A stretch of 64,000 nucleotides of DNA, from positions 62,001-126,000 of the forward strand of contig MU385905.1 in assembly GCA_022497145.1 (NCBI GenBank), given 5' to 3'. The position numbers and the translations under genes were made by a program. Numbering within the stretch: position 1 is the stretch's first letter; each line of letters begins with the position of its first letter. The stretch is from Rostrohypoxylon terebratum. Lineage: Eukaryota > Ascomycota > Sordariomycetes > Xylariales > Hypoxylaceae. This document shows, piece by piece, positions 33,506-44,605 of the stretch. Below the pieces are notes generated by a model. The model did no database searches. It worked only from the letters and a program-made list of their open reading frames with translations, and had not been told where the DNA came from.

Positions 33506-34816
33506 ATGGCCGATAACGACGATGAACCAATGTAAGAGTAGTCAAAAGGCTACACACGCACCCACTCACTACCTCAACTCACCAGTGACATTATCCATTA
33601 TGATCATTTCATGAGAGTATACTAGGTTAACTTCTCTCATCAGAACACTTTCTTCTCATGCGCTATCCGCGCTGCAGGAATTCTACAGCGAGCGCGATGC
33701 GCATGCCGAAAAGTTCGAGAAGTTGAAGGCGGCAGCCGAGGAGCAGCATGTCGACTCCCAGCCATTATCCATGGAGCTTTTCACCGAAGACTGGAACAAG
33801 TCACAGTTTTGGGTACGCTTCCCAAACACTACCTGGTAGCTTCTGAGGCCGGCGAAGTTAAGGTTGTTTTCAAGTGCCATGTGCCATGTGCCATGTTTGG
33901 TGTTGATCCGAATTCGAAAAGTTGATCTGACTATGTCAGTACTCGGACGAAACAGCAACGCTGCTCGCAAAGCAGCTATTAGACAGTGTGACCGAAGACG
34001 AGGTGATCGCCGTGGTATCGGCGCCGAGTGTCTTCGTCGCCTTGAAAAATTTATTGGTGAGTGATTATTTACGGAGCGGTATCATGAATAATAGCGATCC
34101 GATTCATCATGTTTGGGATGATGCATGAGTCGTCGCACTCACGGCACCTCAGACTACCTAGTTGTACTTAGACAATACCTCAATATACCTATCCCCTCCC
34201 TATATTTTCTATCTACACATTAATTAAGTAGTATTATCGAATCTGCCTGCTAACACAAATTCTCACCCATAGAACACAGCAGACGCCACCTACCCCAAAC
34301 CAAAGCAGGTCTATCTCCTTGAGCACGATCAACGATTTGCCGTGTTCCCCGAGTTCATATTCTATGATTTCCAACAGCCTATCAAGCTCCCAGCTTCCCT
34401 CAAAGGCGCCGTCGATCGCATCATATGTGACCCCCCTTTCCTCAGCGAGGACTGTCAGACCAAAGGTTCGTATACTCCATCCAATAGTACCTCTAATATA
34501 TATATATATATATCTTTTCGACAATGACACGAAGAGACCTACAAAACTAACCGTACAAATAGCTGCTTTGACAGTACGTTGGATGTCTCGAACCTCCAAG
34601 ACAGCAAGAAGTCGAAGCGACCCGCACCCTCAACTAATAATCTGCACTGGAGAGCGTATGGAAGCACTCGTTGTGAAGTTATACAAGTCTCTTGGAGCGC
34701 GCACAACTACGTACGAGCCACGGCATGCTAAGGGGTTGAGCAATGAGTTCTATTGCTATGCCAACTTTGAGTGCGACGCCTGGGAATTTAAGGATGAGAA
34801 GGAGAAGGCTGGCTAA
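33506..34816 (+). CDS. EFM5: eEF1A lysine N-methyltransferase (Efm5 / EEF1AKMT1 type)
   Basis: Seven-beta-strand methyltransferase that methylates a lysine of elongation factor 1A. Exons are 33506-33531, 33644-33812, 33940-34056, 34273-34465 and 34563-34816, giving 252 aa (yeast Efm5 248). Family signatures in order are TLSSHALSALQEFYSERD, SQFWYSDETATLLAKQLLD, YLLEHDQRFAVFPEFIFYDF, and the substrate-binding motif DPPF at D157-F160 (CDPPFLSEDCQTKAA). The C-terminal half contains LIICTGERMEALVVKLY and GLSNEFYCYANFECDAWEF. Intron 4 holds an (AT)9 run (34496-34513). The gene is convergent with UBP8. Identification is firm. Confidence 0.94.
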
Positions 34817-35666
34817 GGATATGGAGATTCATGCGGTGCATATGATGATTCAAGGAGAGTATTACAGGACCCCAAGGTCTATTCGGGGTAGAAAATCTAA
34901 AGGTCTACTACGTACCTTGTTAGAAGGTACTCGACACATTGTTGGTGATTGTCCTTTCCTACTAACCTTAGATGGCACTGTTTGCTTCCTATCGATCAAG
35001 AGGTTTATTAGTCAGGTGTTAACATCCATATGTCGAACCTTGCCACAGGGACTTATCAGAGCACGCCCCTATGAAGCCCATCTTCATTTGAAAAGCTTTT
35101 AATGCGATCATCGATAGAGTCGTTTTGTCCTTTATAGTTTCTCAATTTTCTCTTATACCTACTTTTGCTTCATGATATATCTCTCCTCTCAGCAAGTAAG
35201 ACTATGCATGTAGCAACGGAAAGTTTAAATACCATACATACATACCACTTCTATTCTTTCGTCTTTCAAACATGGTGTTCTCCGCCCAAGCATTAAAGTC
35301 AAGATTAATCTATAATCATTTCACTTGAATAATCGCCTCTCACCTATTGATAGTATAATCGTCATTCATGTGACATGACCTACCTCTGCTAGGTTGAATA
35401 AGGGACCATTTGCTCGAAGATAGCACAATCGGCGAGTACAACATTCAAGGAGACACATAGGCAACGGGTTCTCAGACGACAAAGGCCCAGACAGCATCAG
35501 GTAGGCACATGAGTAGCCATAAACGAGGATTGTTCCGTTTGTGAAAACACCTCTCTATTCAAAGGCAAAAGTCAATACGCCATAAAGGAGTCGTCGTCCC
35601 CAAACCGTGTAAATGCTTCAGAACAACTCCGTCCGATCCCGATGCCCGATAATACAAATAATTTCT
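34817..35666. other. Convergent intergenic region, EFM5 / UBP8
   Basis: 850 bp without a supported gene; this is the shared 3' region of two convergent genes. Confidence 0.5.
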
Positions 35667-37141
35667 CTATGTCAACGATCGGATGATGTAGAATAGTAAG
35701 TAGGCCTGGCTTCCCAATACGTCGGATTTCTTCGCCAACTCGACTCTGTGGTCGTTGAACGAAAACCACTAGAGGATACTATTAGCAATTATGGTAACGA
35801 AATTGATGTGGTATCTATGTGTGACTCACCTGATCTCCGACTCGAGAATAAGTAACGTAGTGTCCTGCCTTGGTCAGCAACGATCGCGGGAATATATTCG
35901 TCGAGGTGAACTCACCGGTGTCGATCTCTCCAACGTGCTCCACAACACTCAACAAATCGTACGTACATGAACGCTTCAGTTCCTGGCTATCCCTAGCGTC
36001 GGATGCTCTACCACGAGTAGTGTACGGGAGCATGTTCAGTTGCAACGGGAATTGTACTTTCGTACTGATCTTCGAAGCAACTCGATCACGACTGCCTTGC
36101 TTGAACTCGAAACGCTAGATGTTCTTGTGAGTTCACATCTACCATGGGATCGATATGATGAAAAATCTACTCACCTTGAGTTGTATGGAGAGCACGTTCG
36201 GTAGAAGCTTGATGCTGTGGTCTCGTCGAGCCTGTCGCGACGACTGGCAGTTTCTGCAGCGATACTCACACTTGTCTGACTTGATGTATTCCTCGTCAAG
36301 GCAATCCTGTAACGTTAGAGATGGGCCGCCTTTTGGTGCCTTCTTAACCTTTTTGTGGGATAGGTTGTCCAAGCCTAAGCTCAGATCAAGAAACGACTCG
36401 ATCGCGTTCGTGACGCCTCCACAATGTAGACAAGTTGTCTGGCTCTGGAGCTTTCCGTAGAAAGTCTGGTGTATGATACAGTTGCAACTGTGCTCGCTTC
36501 CCGTCTCGGGCTTCTTGCCATCTCCGTTCCTCTCATGCAGCTCCTCGGCTAGAAATTGGAAGAACTCGTGAGCATCTTGCTCTCTAGTAGTCACGAGATT
36601 TTCGAATGCCTTCTTTTCAGATATCCAAAAGCCGGAGAGGATGTTGGCTGCGGTATAACCATTAGTATTCTCAAGGGCATAGAAGTCCTGAAACATATCG
36701 TCCATCGCACAGCTTAGGCAATGGGCGACCTGGCAATCGCTACTCTGATGTCCGTCGCTGAGATAGAAGTTTCTGAGTAAAGGATTGTGAAGGAAGCTCT
36801 GGAGGACTACGTTCTGGTAGCAGGTCGCGCCGGCATTGTAGATTCCCCGAAGCCCGTCTGCTCTACATGAGGCGATGGTGGTGTTGGAGGAGATATACTT
36901 AGGATCGTCCTTCAGCGGATCTTTTACGGCATCTGAGAACATTTCCTCGTGTTTCCTCTTGCGGCCTAGATACGTCAGTCCAATCCAGCATATCAGTGTC
37001 TTTGAATGGCTAAACACACTCGAGAATGATCCAGTTCCTATCTTTCTCACTCGGAGTTCCTCCAGAGTCGGGTCCCACACGAAATCCTCACAAAACTGGC
37101 AGAATAGTGCGCCACTTCTCGAGTCGACGTCTATAGCTAGT

Positions 37142-37172
<31 letters not shown>

Positions 37173-37595
37173 GAAACGGAAAATAGGCACAGCCAAGTTG
37201 GAACTCACAAAATCGGTGGCTCTTCTTATTACCATGCTTTATACGCTCTTCCTCCGAAGCAATGGTGGAGCATTGCAAGCAGAGGTAGTTGGACGTCAGA
37301 GAGGTAACAATTTGTCCGTCTGAGCCTTTGCAGGTCTGTGGCACTATGGGCTCGCCATCGAATATCACTCTCAGTAACATCTTATAGTACTGGACAGTAC
37401 TGTTCATGACATCGGGGCTGTTGGAAAGAAGTAATTGAACATGCTCTGCGAAGCATTAGTATACGAATACTTAGTAGACAAGTCTTGGCCATAGGTCTAC
37501 TACTACTAACCACAACCAAACAAAGGGGTCCCGGGAGTGGGAGAATTGATCTTGACATTCTTTGGCGACGCCGGCGTGGGAGGTCGCGCAGTCAT
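35667..37595 (-). CDS. UBP8: Ubiquitin carboxyl-terminal hydrolase Ubp8 (SAGA deubiquitinase)
   Basis: Catalytic subunit of the SAGA deubiquitination module, removing ubiquitin from histone H2B; 519 aa. Minus-strand exons are 37595-37511, 37445-37209, 37130-37020, 36965-36175, 36114-35916, 35864-35830 and 35768-35667. The N-terminal ZnF-UBP domain shows FGCEHVQLL, YLCLQCSTIA, KHGNKKSHRF and LFCQFCEDFVWDP. The USP domain begins with GIYNAGATCYQNVVLQSF, with catalytic Cys193 and oxyanion Asn188. It includes a zinc-finger insert (CLHCGG, YRCRNCQ) and ends with DTGHYVTY (His476) and WFSFNDHRVELA (Asn491 or Asp492 as the third residue). The 35-nt exon 6 codes for HYVTYSRVGDQ. The intron 3 donor (GTGTGT) is the only weak one. 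Confidence 0.94.
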
Positions 37596-37640
37596 GATTG
37601 CAACCTGACCTTCCTGACCTTTGGTGGATTTGTTAAGACC

Positions 37641-37669
37641 TTTTTTTTTTTCTTTTTTTTTTCTTTTTT
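37641..37669. repeat. Poly-T tract upstream of UBP8
   Basis: 29 bases that are all T except two C residues, about 45 bp upstream of the UBP8 start codon. It is A-rich on the coding strand, a common nucleosome-excluding promoter element. Confidence 0.8.
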
Positions 37670-38964
37670 GCTATCCTTCTATCTAGAATTGGACAATATG
37701 TACGAGTACGAAGTTATTACGGCAACGGATTAGGTGGAGGTTTCGACTCGGAAGTGTTGATACGTTCGAGTAGCGTATGATTGTATGTATGATTGTGTGT
37801 ATGGTGTATGGTGTACGGTGTACGGTGTGTTGTAGACGGCGCGGGAAAAGAGATGGCTGCCAGGTTTTGGTGTTGACCAGCTAGCCGCGAGCGTCTTTCG
37901 TAATTGGGAAATTTCGAGATCGTAGGAGCCCTGGAGTATGGACGTGTATTGGAGAGGGCGAACGGGTAGAGAAAGGGCTCCGTGAGAAAAAGCACTTCAG
38001 TAGGGTTGATGAAGCGCCTGAAGTCGCGATTCGACGATTCGCTTATTCGACGGTCAAGTCTGCAACTTTGCTCTAGAAAGGCTTCCTTTTTTTTACAGCT
38101 TCGAAGCTATTAGTTAGCTGCATAATTATGGCGTGCATAAGGTACTAGTAAATACTTAACCAGGGATCTTAGGGAATCGGGATGGCTTACAAGTCTATCA
38201 AGCTATTAATTTTTCAAACTTCCAACATAAGAAGAAAGACAGCGAAGAAGAAGAAGAAAAATAAAACTCCAGGATAAATCTACGGAATCATTGATAGCTC
38301 GGTGCGAACAGCGTCATTGTTCATTTTAGAATTCTAGTTGCGCGAGGAGCATTGAGAGATTACCTATTAGTACCGTGCAAGATTAGTACAATACAAGATT
38401 ACAGTTGAATCACTGGGCAACCTTAACACGCCGGAAATTCTTATCGGCACCTGATCCACGATCTTATCTTGCTTATCGAACACGCTAAAAGGAAGATCCA
38501 GGTTCAATGTTTGTTTGTTGCCTAGGTCCTAGTACGGTAGTTAGGTAGGCTGGTAGGTACCTAGCCATTCGCCATATTGGACATAAGCCTTTAGGTACAA
38601 TACCACCTGGGCAACTACAGTCTAGTAGAGTCTACAGATCAATAGGTACAGATGGGCTCTAAACATTCGCCAGCGAGCAGTAAATTAGGTCGGTAGCCAT
38701 GGCGGCGCACGGCAGCTACTAGCGACAACTCGCATCAGTGTAGAGCAGGCGCGTTGATACAATTTCAGCATTCACCAATGACCACAGTTGGACACTTCCG
38801 AGAATATCAGAACCTCGGCATTTTATCCATATCCAACTTTCTATTCGCAATGGCATAATCACACCCGGTTCTATCCTCATTCCTGATACCTATCCAATCG
38901 TAACGCAATTTCATTATCATTTATCACACTAGTTGCATAGTATAGGTAGGTAGTACCTATATGT

Positions 38965-38988
38965 ATATGAATATATATATATTCATAT
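38965..38988. repeat. 24-nt perfect AT palindrome
   Basis: ATATGAAT, an alternating AT centre and ATTCATAT form a perfect inverted repeat about 140 bp upstream of the LACTB2-like start. Confidence 0.85.
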
Positions 38989-39125
38989 CACGAAACACCA
39001 TTCTCCGTCCCGGACTTTAGCATAGTGCCGTCTCGGTGGGCTTAATCTTTCAACGTCAACTCTTTCCCGCCCCTTGATATCGTGTACTAGGCGTCGTCGT
39101 GCAGCTTCAACCAACGTACCGTGGT

Positions 39126-39998
39126 ATGAAAGCTTTCCGAGCGAATCTTGGTATCAGGATGGCTTCCCCGCTAGTTCACCTACCCGAGGTCGAGCGGCTT
39201 AGTCCCGCTTGTATTCGTATCCTCGGCGGCAACCCAAGCAAGTTCACACTCCAGGGCACCAATACATATCTACTTGGGACCGGCCCTAACAGGCTATTGA
39301 TTGATACTGGCGAGGGCAAACCTTCGTGGGTTGCCGCTTTGAAGCGAACTCTGGAAGAAGAGAAAGCCACAGTACAAAATGCCCTCATCACCCATTGGCA
39401 TCCTGATCATACCGGCGGCATTGCGCAGCTTTTGGAGTATCTACCTCAAACAGCGATCTACAAAAGCTCGCCGGCAGAAGGCCAATTGAATATTTCGGAA
39501 GGGCAAAAATTCGAGGTTGAAGGGGTCACCTTGACGGCCTGTCATACGCCGGGCCACACCACAGATCATATGGCTTTCGTTCTGCAAGAAGAAGACGCCC
39601 TCTTCACGGGTGATAATGTTTTAGGTCAGGGCACAGCCGTGTTCGAGGACCTTGGCAGTTATCTTAAAAGCCTTGCAAAAATGGAGAAGTTGGTGTCTGG
39701 CCGAGGATATCCGGGACACGGCCCCGTGCTACCACAAGCCAGCACCACTATTGCCGAGTATATCTCCCACAGATATCAGAGGGAGCAGCAAGTAATACAG
39801 ACTTTAGGCTCTGTTGAAAACGGTGACGCATTAAGTCCTATGGAACTGGTGAAAATCATATATCGCGACGTCCCAGAAAGCCTTCACATACCAGCCGCTA
39901 ATGGGGTGGTCCAGATCCTACGGAAACTCCGGGACGAGGACAGAGTTGTACAAGAGGATGGTGATTTGTGGCGACTCAGAGACCGGTCAAGTTTGTGA
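39126..39998 (+). CDS. Metallo-beta-lactamase-fold hydrolase, LACTB2 type
   Basis: Intronless 290-aa protein of the LACTB2 branch of the metallo-beta-lactamase fold; animal LACTB2 is a mitochondrial endoribonuclease. The zinc motif HWHPDH is at H90-W-H92-P-D94-H95, and further ligands are His in CHTPGHTTDHM, Asp in LFTGDNVLG and His in GYPGHGP. The start region GNPSKFTLQGTNTYLLGTG is the family hallmark. The C-terminal winged-helix-like domain has YRDVPESLHIPAANGVVQIL. An internal ATG at 39159 would remove a short Arg-containing N-terminus that could be a weak presequence; which start is used is open. Fungal polyketide thioesterases share this fold, but no polyketide synthase is nearby. Confidence 0.9.
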   Translation: MKAFRANLGIRMASPLVHLPEVERLSPACIRILGGNPSKFTLQGTNTYLLGTGPNRLLIDTGEGKPSWVAALKRTLEEEKATVQNALITHWHPDHTGGIAQLLEYLPQTAIYKSSPAEGQLNISEGQKFEVEGVTLTACHTPGHTTDHMAFVLQEEDALFTGDNVLGQGTAVFEDLGSYLKSLAKMEKLVSGRGYPGHGPVLPQASTTIAEYISHRYQREQQVIQTLGSVENGDALSPMELVKIIYRDVPESLHIPAANGVVQILRKLRDEDRVVQEDGDLWRLRDRSSL

Positions 39999-42900
39999 TG
40001 ATGGATGGTGCTTGTGACGTCTCGTGGTCAACCTATTACTGCAAATTCAAATGCACAAACTAGAACCGCAGGATCGTCGGATCGTTGCCTGGACAGCACT
40101 GCTATTTTAAGAGATCAAGTCAGGTGTCACCACAAGATCCGGGTTGAAGAGACATGGATCTTGTGTCTATGCTTATATAACCTCACCTAGAATCTACTAC
40201 TAGATAGATCATTGGAATTACCAACGGTTACCGCGAAAGCCACGGTGGCACGTAGATAACTGTCGACGCTTCCGCCCTACTTCAGCCCGGATTTCCGCGT
40301 CTACTTTAGATTGTTACCTAGCATTCTTTGGGACGAAGATCTGGCAGTGAGACCAGTATGGGGTGGTACCAGCATGTCGGGAAGCGCTGGGACCTGGTCC
40401 CAAGATCCTACGCAAGGAGATATCTTCTATTATCGGGTATCACGGAAAGAATATATAACGCCGCCAGACGCTTTCTCAACGGCGCGCAGAAATAGCCCTG
40501 TAAGATGCCTCGTAAGAGGGCGGGTATGCAGGGAGAGCTTTATTCAAATACATTGCAACTCTCATGACTTAATCAGATGGTGTTGGTGTTAGCGCCTTCG
40601 GTCCTCGGATGCCCGGGACCAAGAATGTGTGTATGACCTCCAGAACTTTTATGCCAGCCAATGTAATACGTATATACCCAACTAGGTAAGCGAAGCGACG
40701 TAAGAACTCTCGGCGACATTACTTGGGGTCGAGGGCAATTTCTAGGTACGTAGTAGTAACTATTTTAATCAGATGATTCGGGATTCAAAGAAGCCAGGCC
40801 GACATGTAACACCCTATGATAGCTGACGATACATTAATCATCTATATTTTAGTGGCTATTCATTTTCCCTACCCAGTTGAGAGAAGTTCGCTCCAGTTGT
40901 AAGGAGAAATCGAAAAAAAAAGCAATAAAATGAATAAAGCAATGCGGGAAAGGAATTGGCGTATTTTCTTTTAGCATGTACGATATAGCTTCCCTATTCG
41001 CCGTAATTCACAGCTACGGTGAATTTGAGATTACAAGGTACCTAGGACCTAGGTATACGTACCTATGACCTACATATTGTTATAGGTATTATACTACTAG
41101 TAGTATGTCTCCTCTTTCCGGACTCCGACCCCGACACTTACCGGTGTTGCGCACAACCTCCTTCTCCGACGCCGTATTGGGTGGTCACCTCGAAGGATTT
41201 CTTTCCAAGCAGAGCATAGCTCCGCGCGGCGAGCACCGATATGATGGGTAATGGCAGGGTACATTTTTCGAGCTCCGTCAACGCCGTTCCTTCTTATTCT
41301 CTTGGTGTCATCTCTCGATATTCTTGGAATTCCCGTTTTCACAACATCTAATGGTCTTGGCAAGACCTAACTTATTGGCCAAGGCTGGTGGGTGTTGGGG
41401 CTGTGGATGCGTGACCAGTGCTAACATCACATCCATACCTATTTAGTATTACCTAGGTACCTAGTAGGTATCCAGATGAATCGAAAATACCCAGCTGGCG
41501 GGACTCCATACGCTGGATTACATACTACGCGCTGGAACATGCTTACAAGGTATGTAATCATTGTAATGTATGTGCGTGCGTAGGTATGTATGTTCTACCC
41601 AAGCAGCATCGGGTCTTGGTAATGGCATCGTTGGCATGTGGATGTGGGCTTCTGCAGGTGTAGGGTAGCAAGGTAGCAGTTTTAGTCGGAGATTCGTACT
41701 CGGTATCCTGTAGATGCGGTTCGATGAGGAGCAATGCCAATGTCACCCACCAGATCAATGCCCCTCACATATTTTCGCGAAGCTAGATTTCCATCTCATG
41801 TCTGCAGATGTCTTACCACCTCAGCCACCTCTACCACCTTTAGTCCTATCCGTTGATATTAGTAGTAGTATCATTCCCCGTTCCCCAGACTTGTCCAGGG
41901 CTCCAAGGCCCCAGGCTGTCCAAAGCTGTGCAAGGCAGGCGGGCGGGCTGGCGGGCTGGCGGGTTACAACTTACATAGTACAAGACGTCCTCGCATTATT
42001 GCATTCTCGCATTCCACTACTCTGTAGGGATGGGCACGTCACCGTCAACCGATAAATTTTTTAAATTTGTCGGACGGCAATTGGTGTGTTGTGACGCTAA
42101 TACTGCCGTCTCTTGCAGATGGCGTCCGGGTAAGCTCCAGGGCTGTTGTTCCCTGGTCGCTTAGGCACTGCCTAGTATCTGATTATTGATAATAGATACA
42201 TCGAGGAGTTGCTAGGGATATGTTTGCAGTAGGTGGTAAAACATTATCTCGGAGTTAGGCGGCTGGTGGCCCTCTGTGTTCTCTCAACCATTTTTCTCAT
42301 ATCCCTTTTGAAATAGGAATTTGGAATTTAAAACATGAGGCAGCTTATGATATTGAGCAGTTTGTTATGTTAATCTTATGTAATATTGTATAATATCTGG
42401 ATATGTAAATGTCCAAACACGATCGGAGAATGAATTTCCCATGATTTAAAGATGTACTTTCCTCAATGCGCTCAATGCGGCGGACGGGCAACCAGGATCT
42501 TACACAGGCTTTACACATTAGTAAAGAACCTTGGAAGTTTCTGGTAACTAGAGATCAGCTTATACCCCTGCTAGCGCGGCTCCTCAAGAAAGTTGAAAGG
42601 CTGAGAAAGTGTGAAAGTCAACCATCTTCGCCTGTGCAAGCAGCCACTTCGGGTAAGAAACGCTCGCGCACATGATCGGACTAGGGAAATCTAACATCTA
42701 CTATCAATACGTACCTATCTATCTAGGTAAGACTTAAGTCTTAACTAGTGCAATACTACAAAATAGTAAATCCATACGCTGTAAGTATCCGAAAACTGGA
42801 AAATAATATTAATATTAACAGATGAGAGAAACAAAAGAGATTGCATAGGTACGTAATTATTAGTGTACGACGACGTACGTACCTAAGACTTTACTATGTA

Positions 42901-44605
42901 AGTAGCTACCTAGGCTCTAGGCTGCCAGGACCTACTATTAGGTAGTCAACCAGAAACGGATGCGGATTTGAAACAGAGCAATTGCAACTCCATCCTAATC
43001 CCAATACAGTATGTCGGCGCCGATTGCGGAATGGTGGGGTCCGGATGGTTCGCTTTCTCGTCGAGATTTCTACAATACCACCTAAGGTCCTAGGTATGTC
43101 CAACAGATCAGAACCCGACCAACTCTACCAAACTGCACGATTATTCATAATTGGTCAGGAAGCTTCTACACGTGTAGTGACGATGTAATCATGTAGCAAG
43201 GATGGATAAGCATCCCACGGTCCACGGTCCACAGTCCAAGCGAAAAGAACACTCCGACGGGTAACGATGTTCTGTATGTCTTTGATGCGATGGGTACTTT
43301 GCGGGATGTGGATCTTTACATACTAGTATGTACCTAATACCTATATTATGACTGATGTGGTCATTCTCGAGAATCTCAAGTATCCTCTTCCGTGAATGGT
43401 ACTTGACCTAATTAATACTAGTACAAAACTAATATGTCCAAATGTACTCTGGTACGCGAACTCTAACATGGGTGAACATGGTGCATGGGTCGCATGGGTT
43501 AGATGGAATAACATGGTTGGTTATGGTTTGGATTAGGCTGGACATGGGTAGCTGTTTAAGGTCGCCCCACCAATCCACCCTTGGCCACCAAAAAGTTACA
43601 ATTTAGTATCCACTTTTTAGGTTCCGCGAGTTTCTTGACCTCCAAGCCTAAGATCTCAAGCCCTTGACAGCTTCGATATTTTCCATCCACCGCCGTTTTA
43701 GTTGTATTTTTTCGGATCCCTCGGATATACCATCGTGCTATTTTCCCACGCTATCGCTCGATGGCTCATCACCGATCAGAAACAGATGGCACGAGCTGAT
43801 GAAAATGAAAGGTTTGAAAACGCAGACGGGTGGACCCGGACCTTTTGTTCGGGATTCCATGTCCGTTTCGCTTCTTGTTCGCTCTTACCCAAACTGCTCA
43901 ATATGCTCAAAATGTTCTCAAAGTTAATAAGCCTTGTCAATAAAGACAAAGGTATGACATACATGCAAATAGCTTAATTCCACCATATTCCACTATATAC
44001 TACCAAAGTATACTATACACTAGTAAATGTCCACAATATAATACCCACATGCCCAACTTCGGCCTCGTCAAGTCAAGGGCAAGAGAAAAAAAAAAGTGGT
44101 AGAAGAAACCGTTACCCGTTATGCCCGCCCTGGTAAACATTAGGACCATAGGATCCATATGGCATAGGTAACTAAGTCCGAAGTCATGCATACTTTCTTT
44201 CCCATTCCCACCATGATGTTTCTTTAATATGAAAAGCATTACCTCTCCCTCTCCCTCTCCCTGCCCCTCCCCTCCATCTGTGATCTTTATCTGCCCTCCC
44301 ACCCTTCGACGTAACAGTGTCTTCCCCATTGGATACCACCGGTCCGCCTACTCTTTCAGTGGCTGTAATGTCATCGACTTAAGTCCGTAGCTATCAGCCA
44401 ACCATCTTACTCAGGACAAAGCTTGAAGTGCCACAGCGAGGCTAGGCTTTATAAGTGACTATACTGACGATATCCTCTTCTGCCTAGCTGCTTGATAATC
44501 AACCTTTCCTCAGAGGACCAAATTCACGACCAGAGGACTTGAATATTTCCCCAATCTTGAGTCGCGCAAAATCACTGAGTAGCATATCCCAAAATTTGCA
44601 GCGAC
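39999..44605. other. Gene-poor region of 4.6 kb
   Basis: No gene is supported. Short open frames exist at 40311-40592 and 42466-42675, and a 24-codon frame starts at 43011; none resembles a known family. The region is rich in CCTAGG/TACCTAGGTA motifs (near 41040, 41450, 42715, 42905) and has a GGCGGGCT tandem at 41942-41964. The last part (about 44240-44290) is CT-rich. Confidence 0.5.
41942..41964 (+). repeat. GGCGGGCT octamer tandem, nearly 3 copies
   Basis: Two full GGCGGGCT units and a third ending in GGCGGGT, in otherwise moderate-GC intergenic DNA. Confidence 0.85.

Larger units (their letters stand above)
37596..39125. promoter_or_regulatory. Divergent intergenic region, UBP8 / LACTB2-like
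   Basis: 1.5 kb with a long T-rich tract just upstream of UBP8 (37641-37669), a TGTATGGTGTACGG-type run near 37800, CCTAGG motifs at 38520-38570 and a 24-nt perfect AT palindrome (38965-38988). No gene is supported. Confidence 0.5.

Noticed and set aside
42466..42675. 69-codon open frame with Lys/Arg-rich end
   Set aside because: No upstream exon in phase could be built from the ATG near 42120 and no family is recognised.
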